Assembly (NCBI GenBank): GCA_018067265.1
Contig: JAGPUY010000073.1
Coordinates: 1-7,321 of the forward strand
DNA: 7,321 nt
Origin: Oceanihabitans sp.
GTDB lineage: Bacteria; Bacteroidota; Bacteroidia; Flavobacteriales; Flavobacteriaceae
Direction: 5' to 3'
The position numbers were made by a program, and so were the translations under genes. Each line of letters begins with the position of its first letter. The first letter of the stretch is position 1. The notes under the pieces are model-generated. The model saw only the letters and a list, made by a program, of their open reading frames with translations, was not told where the DNA came from and did no database searches. Positions 6,682 to 7,321 of the stretch are shown here, piece after piece.

Positions 6682-7321
6682 ATGGATTTACAACAAATTA
6701 TAACGTATTTAAGTGCTTTCTTAATTGGAGCGGTATTAGGCCTAATAGGTGGAGGAGGATCCATTCTTACCGTACCATTATTGGTTTATTTTTTAGGATA
6801 TAATCCTGTAATAGCTACTGCATATTCCTTATTTGTAGTAGGTTCTTCCTCATTAGTTGGTGTTATTCAAAAGCATCAAAAAGGACTAGTAGATTTTAAA
6901 ACAGGATTAGCATTCTGTTTTCCATCGTTTATAGCGGTATATATTTCAAGAAGATTTCTTGTTCCAGCAATTCCGGAAACACTTTTTACCATTGGAGAAT
7001 TTTCTTTAACAAAGGGAATGGCAATCATGGTTTTTTTCGGAATAATTATGTTTTTAGCTGCTTTCTCGATGATTAAATCCAAAAAGAAACAGCTAATTAG
7101 TACTGGTACGCAACCCTATTATAAAACGTTTATACAAGGTGTTATTATAGGTGTTATTACAGGTCTTATTGGAGCAGGTGGCGGATTTTTATATGTGCCA
7201 GCTTTGGTTCTTTGGGCCGGTTTAGATATGAAAAAAGCCGTGGGTACGTCTTTAATAATAGTCGCAATAAATTCGTTAATAGGTTTTTATGGCGATGTAC
7301 AAGTATTAGATATAGAATGGA
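6682..7321 (+). CDS. TauE/SafE-family sulfite/organosulfonate-type membrane transporter, 3' end outside window
   Basis: The frame is open from ATG 6682 to the window edge (213 codons); the family is usually about 250-270 residues, so roughly the last fifth is missing. It starts MDLQQIITYLSAFLIGAVLG and carries the two internal repeats of the family, GLIGGGGSILTVPLLV (about 21-36) and GLIGAGGGFLYVPALV (about 161-176). Hydrophobic helices run through both halves, including one at about 113-130 (MAIMVFFGIIMFLAAFSM). TauE/SafE proteins sit in the inner membrane and are linked to export or uptake of sulfite, sulfoacetate, taurine-derived anions and related compounds; the family is broad and the substrate here is unknown. 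The start is supported by the hydrophobic N-terminus beginning directly after it. It probably shares control with, and may be activated by, the preceding Crp/Fnr regulator through the dyad at 6630-6645. Confidence 0.92.
   Translation, partial: MDLQQIITYLSAFLIGAVLGLIGGGGSILTVPLLVYFLGYNPVIATAYSLFVVGSSSLVGVIQKHQKGLVDFKTGLAFCFPSFIAVYISRRFLVPAIPETLFTIGEFSLTKGMAIMVFFGIIMFLAAFSMIKSKKKQLISTGTQPYYKTFIQGVIIGVITGLIGAGGGFLYVPALVLWAGLDMKKAVGTSLIIVAINSLIGFYGDVQVLDIEW

Noticed and set aside
6876..7082. Open frame of 68 codons on the minus strand inside the TauE/SafE gene
   Set aside because: The plus-strand frame encodes a clear transporter through this stretch; the antisense frame is a shadow.

Overview
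The window looks like chromosomal DNA of a member of the Bacteroidota, most likely a marine-type Flavobacteriaceae. It is strongly AT-rich. It holds a TonB-dependent receptor with an N-terminal carboxypeptidase-regulatory-like domain and a single-domain response regulator of a kind common in flavobacteria. Start codons lack clear Shine-Dalgarno sequences, and perfect matches to the Bacteroidota -7 promoter element TAnnTTTG lie before genes. No rRNA, tRNA, CRISPR array, insertion sequence or phage gene was seen.

Layout. Bases 1-740 (+) carry the 3' part of an M90/MtfA-like zinc metallopeptidase whose reading frame continues off the left edge through a hydrophobic segment. It converges, with a 7-base gap, on a minus-strand cluster read right to left: a CheY/Rcp1-like response regulator (5807-5373), a TonB-dependent outer-membrane receptor (5291-2562) and a hybrid sensor (2565-748). 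The sensor has a periplasmic YfiR-like domain, a long coiled coil, one membrane helix and a histidine-kinase core. Receptor and kinase overlap by ATGA. A 194-base divergent intergenic region follows, then a plus-strand pair: a Crp/Fnr-family regulator (6002-6634) and a TauE/SafE-family membrane transporter (6682 to the right edge, truncated).

How the genes may work together. The minus-strand cluster contains the parts of an envelope-spanning signalling line: outer-membrane receptor, periplasmic YfiR sensor on a coiled-coil stalk, inner-membrane kinase and diffusible receiver protein. Domain content and gene order are seen in the sequence; signal flow between the proteins is inferred. The plus-strand pair looks like a regulator with its target. 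A perfect 16-base dyad with Crp/Fnr-like geometry (TGTAAC-N4-GTTACA) sits between the two genes, about 41 bases upstream of the start site predicted from a perfect TAnnTTTG box. The regulator has a cysteine cluster where the cAMP pocket of classical CRP would be, and TauE/SafE proteins often move sulfur oxyanions or organosulfonates, so a sulfur-responsive or redox-responsive switch is a reasonable hypothesis.
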